DNA from: Cellulomonas sp. Y8
Lineage (GTDB): Bacteria > Actinomycetota > Actinomycetes > Actinomycetales > Cellulomonadaceae
Length of the DNA: 64,000 nucleotides
Assembly: GCF_008033115.1 (NCBI RefSeq)
Contig: NZ_CP041203.1
Coordinates: 4,154,001-4,218,000 of the forward strand
Direction: 5' to 3'
The position numbers were made by a program, and so were the translations under genes. Under the pieces are notes generated by a model that was not told the DNA's origin, ran no database searches, and saw only the letters and a list, made by a program, of their open reading frames with translations. Below are positions 1 through 8,590 of this stretch, in pieces (the first letter of the stretch is position 1; each line of letters begins with the position of its first letter).

Positions 1-652
1 CGAGCTCGGTGCGGCCGACCTTGGTGTGGTCCGCGAGCACGACGGTGCGGGCCGCGGCGGCCACGAGCGCGCGCTTCACGGTGGCCTCGGCGAGGTCGGG
101 CGTGGACAGCCCGGCCTCGACGCTCAGCCCGTTGGTGCCGAGGAACGCCACGTCGACGCGGACGTCGGCGAGGGCCCGCTCGGCCCAGGAGCCGACGGCC
201 GCGAGCGTGCGGGGCCGGACGGTGCCGCCGACCAGGTGCAGGGTGACGAGGGGGAGCGCGGCCAGCGCGGTGGCGACCGGCAGCGCGTGCGTGACGACGG
301 TCAGCTCCCGGTCAGCGGGCAGCATCTCCGCCAGTCGCACCGTCGTGGAGCCGGCGTCGAGGATGACGGACCCGCCCTCGGGCAGCTCGTCGAGCGCCGC
401 CTTCGCGATCCGGTCCTTCTCGGCGCCGAGCTCGTGCTCGCGCTGGGCGAGGGCGGGTTCGTAGCCGAGCCGCTCGACCGGGACCGCGCCGCCGTGCACG
501 CGGCGCACCAGGCCCATGCGCTCGAGCGCCGTGAGGTCGCGACGCACGGTCTCCGGCGTCACGTCCATGTCGGCGGCGAGCTGCTGCACCTCGACCCGGC
601 CCGCGGCGCGGGCGGTCGTGAGGATCAGCGTGTGGCGCTCGGGCGGGTACAC
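1..652 (-). CDS. DeoR-family transcriptional regulator (C-terminus cut by window edge)
   Basis: Reading leftward from a GTG at 652 gives an N-terminal DeoR helix-turn-helix (VTPETVRRDLTALERMG, about residues 29-46, followed by VRRVHGGAV). The DeoR sugar-phosphate sensor domain follows, with the typical motifs ILDAGSTT, LVGGTVRP, FLGTNGLS and VVLADHTKVG. About 217 residues are present; the family is usually 250-260, so some 35-40 C-terminal residues lie outside the window. These proteins repress sugar or sugar-alcohol operons and are released by a phosphorylated sugar, but the ligand cannot be read from the sequence and the downstream genes are out of view. GTG 652 is preferred because AGGACA lies about 10 bases upstream and the HTH begins soon after. 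Confidence 0.9.
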   Translation of the reverse strand, partial: MYPPERHTLILTTARAAGRVEVQQLAADMDVTPETVRRDLTALERMGLVRRVHGGAVPVERLGYEPALAQREHELGAEKDRIAKAALDELPEGGSVILDAGSTTVRLAEMLPADRELTVVTHALPVATALAALPLVTLHLVGGTVRPRTLAAVGSWAERALADVRVDVAFLGTNGLSVEAGLSTPDLAEATVKRALVAAAARTVVLADHTKVGRTEL

Positions 653-912
653 GACGGCGATGTCCTGTCCTACGGCGTGCGGCCCGGGGAGGCGCCGCGC
701 CAGGCCTCGGTGCCCGGCAGTGCCCACTGTGGCGGAGGACACACAGGGAAGTCAACAAAAACGGGGGAAGTCAGACCGAACCAAACATGCATGCGGGGGT
801 AAACGCAGGTCGGGGGTCCGGCGGGCGGCACGGCGCGCGCGTCTCCGGAGGTCACGCGCGAGTTCGTGCCGCCGGGAACAAGCCGAGTGCCTCGGGAGTT
901 GGGGAGGGCAGG

Positions 913-1338
913 ATGAAGAAGCGATACGAAGACCTCGAGATGCAGGACGGCACGGTCGTGCGCTACCAGCGTCACGGCAACGGCGGCGGGCTCGTCGCCA
1001 AGGGGGCCGTCGTCGACGACACGGCGTACGTCGCGGACTCGGCCTGGGTGGACCCGGGCGCCCGCGTGGAGGCGCGCGCCCGGATCGGGCAGCACTGCTG
1101 GGTGGAGCCCGGCCCCCGCGTGGAGGTGGCGGCGACCGTCGGGTCGCACGTGCACCTGGCCCGTGGCGCGACCGTCGGCGCCGGCGCCTCGGTGGGCGTG
1201 CGCGCCGAGATCGGTGCCGACGCCCGCCTGGAGCCCCGCGCGGTCGTGGAGGCCGAGTCGCGGGTGGAGCCGGGCACCGTCGTGCCGGGCACGGCCGTGC
1301 GCAAGGGCGGCCGGCTCGACCGGCACCTGGTCGCCTGA
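913..1338 (+). CDS. Small left-handed beta-helix (hexapeptide-repeat) protein
   Basis: A 141-residue protein starting at ATG 913, with GGAGGGCAGG directly upstream. After a short head (MKKRYEDLEMQDGTVV), nearly the whole chain is imperfect six-residue repeats of the type V/I-x-x-x-A-x: VDDTAY, VADSAW, VDPGAR, ARIGQH, VEVAAT, ATVGAG, AEIGAD, VEAESR, VEPGTV. This pattern forms a left-handed parallel beta-helix as in hexapeptide acyltransferases. No separate catalytic or acceptor domain is present and I see no convincing catalytic histidine, so it may be a scaffold or capping protein or a minimal acyltransferase. It is divergent from the DeoR gene across about 260 bp. Function unknown. Confidence 0.75.
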   Translation: MKKRYEDLEMQDGTVVRYQRHGNGGGLVAKGAVVDDTAYVADSAWVDPGARVEARARIGQHCWVEPGPRVEVAATVGSHVHLARGATVGAGASVGVRAEIGADARLEPRAVVEAESRVEPGTVVPGTAVRKGGRLDRHLVA

Positions 1339-1354
1339 TCCCCTGACCTGCCGA

Positions 1355-1393
1355 CCGACGACCCGGCCCGTCGCTGGCGGACCGGGTCGTCGG
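1355..1393. terminator. Bidirectional terminator hairpin
   Basis: A perfect 12-bp stem, CCGACGACCCGG at 1355-1366 pairing with 1382-1393, with a 15-base loop. It lies between the convergent beta-helix gene and the DUF1684 gene. No T-tract follows, as is common in high-GC actinobacteria. Confidence 0.75.
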
Positions 1394-1398
1394 CGCGC

Positions 1399-2232
1399 CT
1401 AGCGGCCCGCCGGGCGTCGCTCGCCGGCCCGGACGGGGAACGGGAGCGTGTTGCCCGCAGGTGGCAGCGGGCAGGTGCCGTGGTCGCTGAACGCGCACGG
1501 GGCGTTCTCGGCGCGGTTGAGGTCGAGCACCACGGTGCCGTCCGGGCGCGGGTCGACGGCGAGCACCCGGAACGCCGCGGTCTCCCGCCCGTTGCTCCCG
1601 TCCCGGAACCAGATGGCCGGCTGCCCGCCCCCGGCCACCTGCAGCACGTGCTCCGCGCCGTCGTGCGTGAACCGGACGTGCCCGGCGACGTCCCGGCGGT
1701 GCCGCACCCGGCCCGCGACGGAGCCGGTCTCCTCGACCGTCCCCGCGGCGGCCGGCTCGAACGACGCGGTCAGCACCCGCGCCGGGTCGTGGTCGAACCG
1801 CGGGATGCCGTCGAACGCCGCCAGCGCCGGGGCGTGCGGGTCGCGGACCCGGACGCCGTGGTTCAGCGGCCCGCGGCCCACCGGCTCGAGGTGGCGCGCG
1901 CCCGCGCGCAGGTCGCCCGCGGCACCCCCGGCGGCGGTCCACACGACGGCCGGGGCGGTGAGCGGGTCGCCGTCGAGCGTGAGGGTCTCGGCGGCACCGG
2001 CGGCGTCCGGCCCGTCCTCCGCGCCCTCGGCGGGGTCGACGTGGATGCCGACGGCGTCGGCCCACCACCGGCCCGGGAGGTCGCCGTAGGCCGCGGGCGT
2101 CGCGGTCAGCCAGTGCAGGGCGGTGAGGCTGAGCCAGCCGAGCGGGTCGGCGAGCTCGGCGTCGCGGGCGGCCGCCCAGGCGCGCCAGCCGGCGGGCGCC
2201 GTCGGGCGGTCGATCGGGGTCGTACTGGTCAC
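1399..2232 (-). CDS. DUF1684 domain protein
   Basis: A 277-residue protein beginning at GTG 2232, with GAGGAGAAC about 7 bases upstream. The C-terminus carries the DUF1684 hallmark NRAENAPCAFSDHGTCPLPP followed by GNTLPFPVRAGER; the N-terminal WLSLTALHWL and the central WFRDGSNGRETAAFRVL also match the family. DUF1684 proteins are found widely in actinobacteria, but I know of no established biochemical role. The gene faces the beta-helix gene and is divergent from the App1-like phosphatase (180 bp between starts). Confidence 0.85.
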   Translation of the reverse strand: MTSTTPIDRPTAPAGWRAWAAARDAELADPLGWLSLTALHWLTATPAAYGDLPGRWWADAVGIHVDPAEGAEDGPDAAGAAETLTLDGDPLTAPAVVWTAAGGAAGDLRAGARHLEPVGRGPLNHGVRVRDPHAPALAAFDGIPRFDHDPARVLTASFEPAAAGTVEETGSVAGRVRHRRDVAGHVRFTHDGAEHVLQVAGGGQPAIWFRDGSNGRETAAFRVLAVDPRPDGTVVLDLNRAENAPCAFSDHGTCPLPPAGNTLPFPVRAGERRPAGR

Positions 2233-2412
2233 GCGGGGTTCTCCTCGCCGGGTCGCCGGGTCCCGGCGACGGTAGTGCCGGACCGCGACGTCCGGCCACC
2301 GGCGCCCGGCGGCGTGAGACGACGTGACGGCGCCGGGCGGCCGGCGGGCGGTCCGACGGCGGGGCGGGCGGTCGCCGCGCGGGCCCGCCCGGCCGCCGCG
2401 ATACTGACCGGC

Positions 2413-3453
2413 ATGCCGACGTTCGCCGCGCTCGCCGCCCGCACCGAGGACCGGGTCACCTCCGTGGTCGTCCGCCTGCTCTCCCGCCGCGGGTACACCC
2501 CGCGCGTCGTCGCCTACCCGTCGTACGGCACCGTCCACCGGTCCCGGGTACGCGCGCGGGTGCTGCTCACCGCCCCGGACGCGCCCACGCCCGGCAGCAT
2601 CGCCCGGCGCGGCTGGCGCAACCTGCTGTCGGCCGAGCTGCCGGACGCGGAGGTGCACGTGCGCGCGCAGCCCGGCGACGGCCCCGATCTGCTCGTGGCG
2701 CGGACCGACCGCGGGGGCTACCTCGACGCGTGGCTGGACGTGCCGCTCGAGCCGGGCTGGCAGACGCTCTACCTGTCCGTCGGCGAGGACCGGGACGTCC
2801 CGGCCCCGGTGCAGGTCGTCGACCCGGCGGCCACGCACGGCATCGTCAGCGACATCGACGACACGGTGCTCGTCACGATGGTGCCGCGCCCGCACCTCGC
2901 CGCCTGGAACTTCCTCGTGCGCTCGGAGGCGCGCCGCAAGCCGGTGCCCGGGATGCCCGAGCTGTACGGGCGGCTCACCGCCACGCACCCCGACGCCCCC
3001 GTGTTCTACCTGTCGACCGGCGCCTGGAACACGGCGAGCGCCCTGTCCCGGTTCCTGCACCGGGTGGGGCTGCCGCAGGGGTCGCTGCTGCTCACCGACC
3101 TCGGGCCCACCGGCGCCGCGCTCATGCGGTCCGGGCGTGAGCACAAGGCCGCGACGCTGCGCCGGCTCGCCGAGGAGCTCCCGGGCCTGCGGTGGATCCT
3201 GGTCGGCGACGACGGGCAGCACGACCCGCAGGTCTACGAGACGTTCGCCGCCGAGAACCCCGGCCGGGTCGCGGCGATCGCGGTGCGCGAGCTGTCGATC
3301 GGCGAGCAGGTGGCGCAGAACGGCCTGCCCGGGCCCACGCCGGCCACGCGGCGCGCGGTGGACGAGCTGGAACGGTCGTCCGTCGTCACCGTGCACGCGG
3401 CGGACGGGCGGGCGCTGGCGGACCGGCTGGCCGAGGCGGGTGTCATCGGCTGA
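2413..3453 (+). CDS. App1-family phosphatidate phosphatase-like protein (DUF2183)
   Basis: A 346-residue protein from ATG 2413. An N-terminal beta-sandwich-like region (1-135) precedes a HAD-type catalytic core. The nucleophile motif SDIDDT lies at about 146-151 (D147 and D149 are the catalytic pair), a STGAW motif near 197 fits motif II, and GDDGQHDPQVY near 265 fits motif IV. Yeast App1 is a Mg-dependent phosphatidate phosphatase, and bacterial homologues share the DIDDT core. Substrate in this organism is unproven. No ribosome site is visible; GATACT lies 8 bases before ATG, so the mRNA may be leaderless. Confidence 0.85.
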   Translation: MPTFAALAARTEDRVTSVVVRLLSRRGYTPRVVAYPSYGTVHRSRVRARVLLTAPDAPTPGSIARRGWRNLLSAELPDAEVHVRAQPGDGPDLLVARTDRGGYLDAWLDVPLEPGWQTLYLSVGEDRDVPAPVQVVDPAATHGIVSDIDDTVLVTMVPRPHLAAWNFLVRSEARRKPVPGMPELYGRLTATHPDAPVFYLSTGAWNTASALSRFLHRVGLPQGSLLLTDLGPTGAALMRSGREHKAATLRRLAEELPGLRWILVGDDGQHDPQVYETFAAENPGRVAAIAVRELSIGEQVAQNGLPGPTPATRRAVDELERSSVVTVHAADGRALADRLAEAGVIG

Positions 3454-3476
3454 CGCGCGGCCGGGGCTGCGGCGCG

Positions 3477-5096
3477 TCAGGGGGCCTCGGGCCGCCCGAA
3501 CACCTGCCGCAGGGCGCGTCGCGCCGCGTACCAGCCCGACAGGCCGTGCACGCCCGGCCCGGGCGGCGCCGACGCCGAGCACAGGTAGACGCCGGGGGCG
3601 CCGCTGTCGAAGGGGTCGAGCCGCGGCGTCGGGCGGGTGAACATCCCGACGAGCGAGATCGCCCCGCCGGAGATGTCGCCGCCGACCAGGTTCGCGTCGT
3701 GCTCCGCGAGCCGCGCCGCGGGGATGCCGTGCGCGGCGACGACGGTGTCCCGGAACCCCGGTGCGAACCGTTCGACCTGCCGGATCACCGTCTCGGTCGG
3801 GTCGACGTCGGACCCGGCGGGCACGTGCGCGTACGCCCACACGGGTCGGACGCCGCGGGACACCCGGCCGTGGTCGAGCGCCGCCGGGTCGGACAGCAGG
3901 GTGAGCGGCTGCTCCGCGTGCCGGCCGCGGCCGACGGCGCGCTCGGCGGCGACGACCTGGTCCCGGTTCCCGCCGAGGTGCACGGTGCCGGCGCGGTGCA
4001 CCTCGGGGTGCGCCCACGGGATCGGCCCGTCCACGACCAGGTCGACCTTGGCCGCGGCGTTCCCGTACCGGAACCCGGCGTACGCCCGGACCAGGTGCGG
4101 CGGCATGGCGTCGCCGAACACCTGCGCCACGAGCCGCGGTCCGGTGTCGAACAGGTAGGTCCGGGCGGGCGGGAGGTCGGCGCGCCGGGCGACCGGGTGG
4201 CTCGTGACGACGCGGCCGCCGAGCCGCACGAGGTCCGCGAGCAGCGCGTCCACGATCGCCTGCGAACCGCCGCGCACCACCGGCCAGCCGTGCCCCGCGT
4301 GCGCGAGGGTCGTGAGCAGCACGGCGGTGCCCGCCGCGGCGAGCGACGGCAGCGGCGTGATCGCGTGCCCGGCGACGCCCGTGAGCAGCGCCGCGCCCTC
4401 CTCGGTCCGCAGCGCGGACGGCACCACCGACTGGCCGTTGCGCAGCACCGCGAGCGCGAACCGGGCCGCCGTCACCGCGGACCGGGGCGTGGCCCCCGCG
4501 GGCACGCTGCGGTGGTCGCCGAGCGCCAGCGCGACGACGTCCTGCCACTGGTCGGCGAGCGGGCCGAAGGTGGCCCGCCAGGCGGCGCCGTCCGCGCCGA
4601 GGCCGTCCGCGGTGCGGTCGAGATCGCGGTACGCGATCGCCGCCCGGCCGCCGTCCAGGGGCTGCGCGAACGAGGCGGTCGGCGTCAGCAGGTCCAGGCG
4701 CTCGTGGAGCCGGAGCGACCGGAAGAACGGCGACGCCCAGGCCATGGGGTGCACGGCCGAGCAGATGTCGTGGACCACGCCGGGGGCGAGCCCGAGGTCG
4801 AGCGTCCGGGAGCCGCCGCCGACGGTGTCCTGCGCCTCCAGGACGACGACCTCCAGGCCCGCGCGGGCGAGGGTGACCGCGGCGGCGAGGCCGTTCGGCC
4901 CGGCCCCGACCACGACGGCGTCGACCTCGCGGGCGCCGGGGTGGACCCCGACCGCGCGGACGCGGGGTGCGGCGGCCCGTCCGGGCGAGGGGACCGCGCC
5001 GGTGCGCCGGCCGCGGCGGACGCCGTGCCGCGCCGGGCGCGCGGCGTCGCCGTCGGGTCGGTCGCGGTCGGGGCGGTCGGCGGAGGACGAGGTCAC
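3477..5096 (-). CDS. FAD-dependent oxidoreductase, phytoene desaturase/PYROXD2-like
   Basis: A 539-residue protein from GTG 5096. After about 58 low-complexity Arg/Pro residues comes the dinucleotide-binding fold VVVGAGPNGLAAAVTLARAG ending in VVVLEA. The C-terminus has the family FAD motif GVYLCSASAPPGPGVHGLSG. This fold is shared by carotenoid desaturases and PYROXD2-like oxidoreductases; no carotenoid genes are nearby, so the substrate is open. The gene starts 47 bases after the MBL hydrolase stop on the same strand and is probably the last gene of the 8269-3477 run. The Arg/Pro-rich N-terminus contains no later start before the Rossmann fold, which supports the GTG chosen. Confidence 0.85.
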   Translation of the reverse strand: MTSSSADRPDRDRPDGDAARPARHGVRRGRRTGAVPSPGRAAAPRVRAVGVHPGAREVDAVVVGAGPNGLAAAVTLARAGLEVVVLEAQDTVGGGSRTLDLGLAPGVVHDICSAVHPMAWASPFFRSLRLHERLDLLTPTASFAQPLDGGRAAIAYRDLDRTADGLGADGAAWRATFGPLADQWQDVVALALGDHRSVPAGATPRSAVTAARFALAVLRNGQSVVPSALRTEEGAALLTGVAGHAITPLPSLAAAGTAVLLTTLAHAGHGWPVVRGGSQAIVDALLADLVRLGGRVVTSHPVARRADLPPARTYLFDTGPRLVAQVFGDAMPPHLVRAYAGFRYGNAAAKVDLVVDGPIPWAHPEVHRAGTVHLGGNRDQVVAAERAVGRGRHAEQPLTLLSDPAALDHGRVSRGVRPVWAYAHVPAGSDVDPTETVIRQVERFAPGFRDTVVAAHGIPAARLAEHDANLVGGDISGGAISLVGMFTRPTPRLDPFDSGAPGVYLCSASAPPGPGVHGLSGWYAARRALRQVFGRPEAP

Positions 5097-5143
5097 GCCC
5101 TCGACCGTAGGCGCGATGCCTCGCGTCCGCACCGGCTCCGCCG

Positions 5144-5887
5144 TCAGGCCCGCCCGGCCGCGCGGGCGAGCCGCACCGCCTCCGCGGCCCCGCCGGTCCA
5201 CGGCGAGCCGTGGCCGGGCAGCACGACGTCCGCGCCGGTGGCCGCGAGCGCGTCCAGCGAGGCGAGGTTCAGCGCGCTGTCCGCGGTCGCCGCGCCCGCG
5301 ACGATCCGCGGCCCCGTGCGGCCGGTGTACGGGTCGAGGGTCACCAGGGCGTCGCCGGACAGCAGCACCCCGCGGTCGGGCAGGTGCAGCGCGACGTGCC
5401 CGTCGGTGTGCCCCGGGCAGGCGACGACGTCGGGCCGGCCGGGCACCTTCAGCCGGGTGCCGGGCGCGAGCGACCGGACGACCGTCACGCCGCGCACCCG
5501 GGCGGCCCCGGCCGCGACCATCGCGCCCAGGATCGGCACCGCCCGCGGGTGCCGGATCGGGTAGACGGCGCGGGGGTGCTCGTGCGCGTACCGGTACGGG
5601 TGCGCCGCGAGCCGTGCGTCGGCCGGGTGCACCCAGACGTCGGTGTGCAGCTCGCGCATCGCCCGGCGGGCGAAGCCGACGTGGTCGAAGTGCGCGTGGG
5701 TGAGCACCACCGCGCGGACGTCCGCCGGCGTCCGGTCGACGGCCGCCAGCAGGCGGGGCAGCGCCCGCCACATCCGGGGGAGCCCCGCGTCGACGAGCGT
5801 CGCACCGCGGTCGTCGGCGATCACGTAGCAGTTGACGTACGCGTGCTCGAGACGGGCGACACCCGGCGCGGGGACGGAGATCCTCAC
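5144..5887 (-). CDS. MBL-fold metallo-hydrolase
   Basis: A 247-residue protein from GTG 5887 whose start overlaps the stop of the CDGSH gene (GTGA, 5884-5887). The dinuclear zinc motif THAHFDH lies at residues 63-69 (H64, H66, D68, H69). Further ligands are in CPGHTDGH (near 175), LSGDAL (near 195) and LPGHGSPW (near 228). This is the glyoxalase II/flavodiiron-like branch that hydrolyses thioesters, lactones or phosphoesters. The translational coupling suggests it acts with the oxidase, glycosyltransferase and CDGSH protein upstream. Confidence 0.9.
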   Translation of the reverse strand: MRISVPAPGVARLEHAYVNCYVIADDRGATLVDAGLPRMWRALPRLLAAVDRTPADVRAVVLTHAHFDHVGFARRAMRELHTDVWVHPADARLAAHPYRYAHEHPRAVYPIRHPRAVPILGAMVAAGAARVRGVTVVRSLAPGTRLKVPGRPDVVACPGHTDGHVALHLPDRGVLLSGDALVTLDPYTGRTGPRIVAGAATADSALNLASLDALAATGADVVLPGHGSPWTGGAAEAVRLARAAGRA

Positions 5888-6159
5888 GACGCCCCCCGCG
5901 CCGGCGCCGCGTCGGCTCCGGGCGCCGGCACCGGCTCGGGCGGTCGCGGCACCTCGTCGTCGGTCCGGAAGCCGATCGCCTTGTGCGACCCGTCGCAGAA
6001 CGGCTTGATCCCCGATGCGCCGCAGCGGCACAGCGCCACGGTCGCGCGCCGCCGGGGGACGACCCGGCCCGCGGCGTCGCGGATCTCGACGTCGCCGCGC
6101 ACCAGGATCGGTCCGTCGGGGCAGGGGGTGAGGACGACCGGGGCGGGATCGGTGGTCAT
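5884..6159 (-). CDS. CDGSH iron-sulfur domain protein
   Basis: A 91-residue protein from ATG 6159. The [2Fe-2S] motif is complete: C44-x-C46 in LCRCG, then C55-D-G-S-H59 in FCDGSH, giving the three-Cys, one-His ligation of the mitoNEET/CISD family. There is no membrane anchor, and the last 25 residues are Pro/Ala-rich. It overlaps both neighbours by 4 bases (6156-6159 and 5884-5887), so it is translated with the glycosyltransferase and the MBL hydrolase. A role in electron transfer to the diiron oxidase encoded first in the run is a reasonable inference, not shown. Confidence 0.9.
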   Translation of the reverse strand: MTTDPAPVVLTPCPDGPILVRGDVEIRDAAGRVVPRRRATVALCRCGASGIKPFCDGSHKAIGFRTDDEVPRPPEPVPAPGADAAPARGAS

Positions 6160-7217
6160 GCGGTCTCCAGGGCGTGTCGTGGTGCGGGGGCGGGACGGCC
6201 GGGGGTCGGGCCGTCGGTGCGGGCGGGCGCCGCGTGACGGCCCGGGGCCGCCGCGGCGCGGGTGCGGAGCTCGTGCAGCGGCGTCGCGGCGCGTGGCAGC
6301 CGGGAGCCGCCGTAGCGGGCACCCCCCGTGGCGCGCAGGAGAAGGGCGAGCCAGGCGCAGACGCCGCGCTCCAGGAGCCACGCCGGGGCGAGGATGTCGG
6401 CGCTCGCGGGGAACCGGGCGGCTCCGCCGGCGCGGCGGCGGCCCACCTCGGCGAGAGCGCACGCCGCGGCGGCCAGGGCGAGCAGGGCCCGAGGGTGCCG
6501 GCGCGCCGCCAGGACGACCGTCGGGAGCACCGCCAGCTCGGCCGCGTACCGGCCCGGCTGGGCGAGGCTGTCGTAGGCCTGGCGCGGCCGTTGGCCGAGG
6601 AAGTGCGCCGTCGTGGGCGGCCGGCGCGGGACGTACACGTCGTCGGCGCGGCGGACGACGCCGCCGCGGGCCCGCGCGGTGCGCAGCAGCTCGAGGTTCT
6701 CGAACAGCACGTCGCCGTCGTAGCCCTCGGGCCCCAGCGCGGAACGGCGCAGCGCGATCGTGCCGGGGTAGTCGCCGCCGGCGGCCCGGTTGACGAGGCT
6801 GCGGGCGGTGTCCCAGCGCGCGTGCCAGGGGAGGGGGTCGAACACGTTCTGGGGGCGGACCACGTCGGCGTCGGCGAGCCGGTCGAGCACCGCCGCGAGC
6901 GTGGGCAGGTCGTACCGGACGTCGTCGTCGGCCAGCACGACGCGGTCGGTGCGCGCCAGCCGCAGGCCGGTCACGACCCCGGCCACCTTGCCGTTCCTGC
7001 CGGGGTGCGGGTCCGGCCGGACGTGCCGGACCGCGGCCGGGAACGCCCGGGCGTGCGCCGCGAACCGCCCGTCGTCCGACCCGTCGACGACCGTCACGGG
7101 CAGCCAGCCGACGAGCCGGTCCAGGTAGGCGGCCAGGTCGGGCAGGTCGCGGTCGTCCGTCCAGCGCAGCGGGAGGACGTACTCCGCATCCGGTAGGGCG
7201 GGGCCGTCCGTGGTCAC
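6156..7217 (-). CDS. Family 2 glycosyltransferase
   Basis: A 353-residue protein from GTG 7217. The GT-A fold begins with VLPLRW, continues with VVDGSDDGR, and has the metal-binding ADDDVRYD at about 96-103. A later GDYPGTIALRR and NLELLRTARARGG resemble the acceptor region of ceramide/hyaluronan-type GT2 enzymes. C-terminal hydrophobic stretches (around ALLALAAAACALAEV and ACAWLALLL) suggest a membrane association. GTGA overlaps join it to the oxidase gene before it (7214-7217) and the CDGSH gene after it. Sugar donor and acceptor are unknown. Confidence 0.85.
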   Translation of the reverse strand: MTTDGPALPDAEYVLPLRWTDDRDLPDLAAYLDRLVGWLPVTVVDGSDDGRFAAHARAFPAAVRHVRPDPHPGRNGKVAGVVTGLRLARTDRVVLADDDVRYDLPTLAAVLDRLADADVVRPQNVFDPLPWHARWDTARSLVNRAAGGDYPGTIALRRSALGPEGYDGDVLFENLELLRTARARGGVVRRADDVYVPRRPPTTAHFLGQRPRQAYDSLAQPGRYAAELAVLPTVVLAARRHPRALLALAAAACALAEVGRRRAGGAARFPASADILAPAWLLERGVCAWLALLLRATGGARYGGSRLPRAATPLHELRTRAAAAPGRHAAPARTDGPTPGRPAPAPRHALETA

Positions 7218-8269
7218 GCCGCGCTCCCCACCGCCGGCGGTCGGCGCAGCGAGGACTCGCCGGCGGTCCAGCGCTCGATCTGGTGCTGCCCGACCCGGCC
7301 GTCGACCGCCAGGCAGGCCGCCGCACCGAACAGCACGTCGTCCCGGAGCGCCGGCTGCTGCTCGACGAGGCCCCCGGCCAGGTCGCGGCCGGCGATCTGC
7401 TCGTGCACCGCGTCCGCCTCGACGTGCTCGTCGAAGTACCAGGTGACGTCCGCGTCGTACCCGTGCCGGCGGAAGCCGTTGCCGTACAGCCGGTTGGGCT
7501 GCGAGGAGGTCATCTCGAAGGCCGCGAGGTGCCCGACGATGCAGCCGCGCAGCCGCCGGTGCAGGCCGAACAGGCTCATCATGTTCACCGAGGCGAGGGT
7601 GATCGCCGGGACGTCGTCGACGTACCGCCCGTAGGTGTCGTCCAGGCCGAGTCCGCGCATCGTCCGGGCGAACAGCGCCGCGTGCATCCGCTCCGGGCGG
7701 CCGCCGCCGTACTCGTCGGCCTGGATCTCGACGAGCGCCGCCTTGGGCACGCCGAGCAGCCGGGGGATGGCCCACGTGTGCGGGTCCGCCTCCTTGAGCT
7801 GGTAGACGGAGCGCTGCACCAGCATCTCGCGCAGCTGGTCGTCGGTGGCCTTCCGCGCGACGTACGCGGACAGGCTCGGGCCGTCGTCGCGGCCGGTCAG
7901 GTCGAACAGCGCGCGGGCGACGGCGGCCGCCACGCCCTCACGCTCCGTGTTCGTCTCCAGCTCGGCCACCAGGTCCGCGGGGACCACGACGTCCCGGCGG
8001 AGCTGCGCCTCGAACGCGTCCTCGAGCGCGGCGCGGGCGCGCAGCAGCGTCGGGTCCCACTCCAGCCGGTCGTCGACGCCGTCCAGGCCCTGGTGGTGCA
8101 GCTCGTACATCGCCGTGAGCGTGATCTGCACGTCCTCGTCGGTCAGCAGGTCCGGCGACGCCGCGGCCGCGCGGGCGGCCTCGTCCGGGAGCGCGGCGTC
8201 GGCCTCGCCGGTCGTGAGGGCGTGCAGGACCCGCTCGCTGAGCGGGCCACGGGGCGACGGTGCGCGCAT
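7214..8269 (-). CDS. Iron-containing redox enzyme, haem-oxygenase-like diiron oxidase (HDO) fold
   Basis: A 351-residue, mostly helical protein from ATG 8269. Probable metal ligands lie in QLKEADPH (E160, H164), the DEYGGG helix (E186, followed by H196) and DEHVEADAVHE (280-290). This arrangement fits the HDO superfamily that contains UndA, BesC and SznF, whose members use a diiron centre and O2 to cleave C-C or C-N bonds or N-oxygenate. It is the first gene of the coupled run. A TAGCGT -10 box on this strand at 8389-8384 leaves a leader of about 107 bases. The actual reaction cannot be read from the sequence. Confidence 0.8.
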   Translation of the reverse strand: MRAPSPRGPLSERVLHALTTGEADAALPDEAARAAAASPDLLTDEDVQITLTAMYELHHQGLDGVDDRLEWDPTLLRARAALEDAFEAQLRRDVVVPADLVAELETNTEREGVAAAVARALFDLTGRDDGPSLSAYVARKATDDQLREMLVQRSVYQLKEADPHTWAIPRLLGVPKAALVEIQADEYGGGRPERMHAALFARTMRGLGLDDTYGRYVDDVPAITLASVNMMSLFGLHRRLRGCIVGHLAAFEMTSSQPNRLYGNGFRRHGYDADVTWYFDEHVEADAVHEQIAGRDLAGGLVEQQPALRDDVLFGAAACLAVDGRVGQHQIERWTAGESSLRRPPAVGSAA

Positions 8270-8383
8270 GTGGGGTCCCTGGTCCGGGTGTGCCGCGCGA
8301 CGGGCGCGGCGGTTCGCCCCCCGGCTGCTCGAGGGACCGGCTCGGGGAGCGGTGGGCGTGGCGCGCCGGTCCCCGTGCTGGTC

Positions 8384-8389
8384 ACGCTA
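8384..8389 (-). promoter_or_regulatory. -10 box TAGCGT for the HDO operon
   Basis: On the minus strand the sequence reads GGCTAGCGTGACC, the same CTAGCGT core found before several other genes in this window. It lies 115 bases before the ATG at 8269. Confidence 0.45.
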
Positions 8390-8531
8390 GCCGCGGGGGC
8401 GGGGGTGCGCGCGGCGAGCGGCGGGCCGGCCCGAGCAGGGCTGCGGCCCAGGTCAGCGGGGTGCGGCGAGCGCGAGGGCGCCTCGCGCTGGGTAGGTGGT
8501 CGCCGCGGGCTGGGTGCTGTCGCCGGGCCCC

Positions 8532-8537
8532 TAGCGT
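8532..8537 (+). promoter_or_regulatory. -10 box TAGCGT for the DUF4190 gene
   Basis: CCTAGCGTC core, 53 bases before ATG 8591; fits the actinobacterial TAnnnT -10 consensus. Confidence 0.45.
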
Positions 8538-8590
8538 CGGGAGGGCCGCCGCGCTCCCGCGCGGCCCGCTCCCGAGGAGGGTGACGCCCC

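Larger units (their letters stand above)
8270..8590. other. Divergent intergenic region, 321 bp
   Basis: No gene is visible here. It holds oppositely oriented TAGCGT boxes at 8384-8389 (minus, towards the HDO operon) and 8532-8537 (plus, towards the DUF4190 gene), and otherwise GC-rich sequence with no repeat I can support. Confidence 0.6.

Noticed and set aside
7283..8584. A 433-residue plus-strand open frame opposite the HDO gene
   Set aside because: Shadow of the 351-residue HDO protein, which has recognisable metal-binding motifs.
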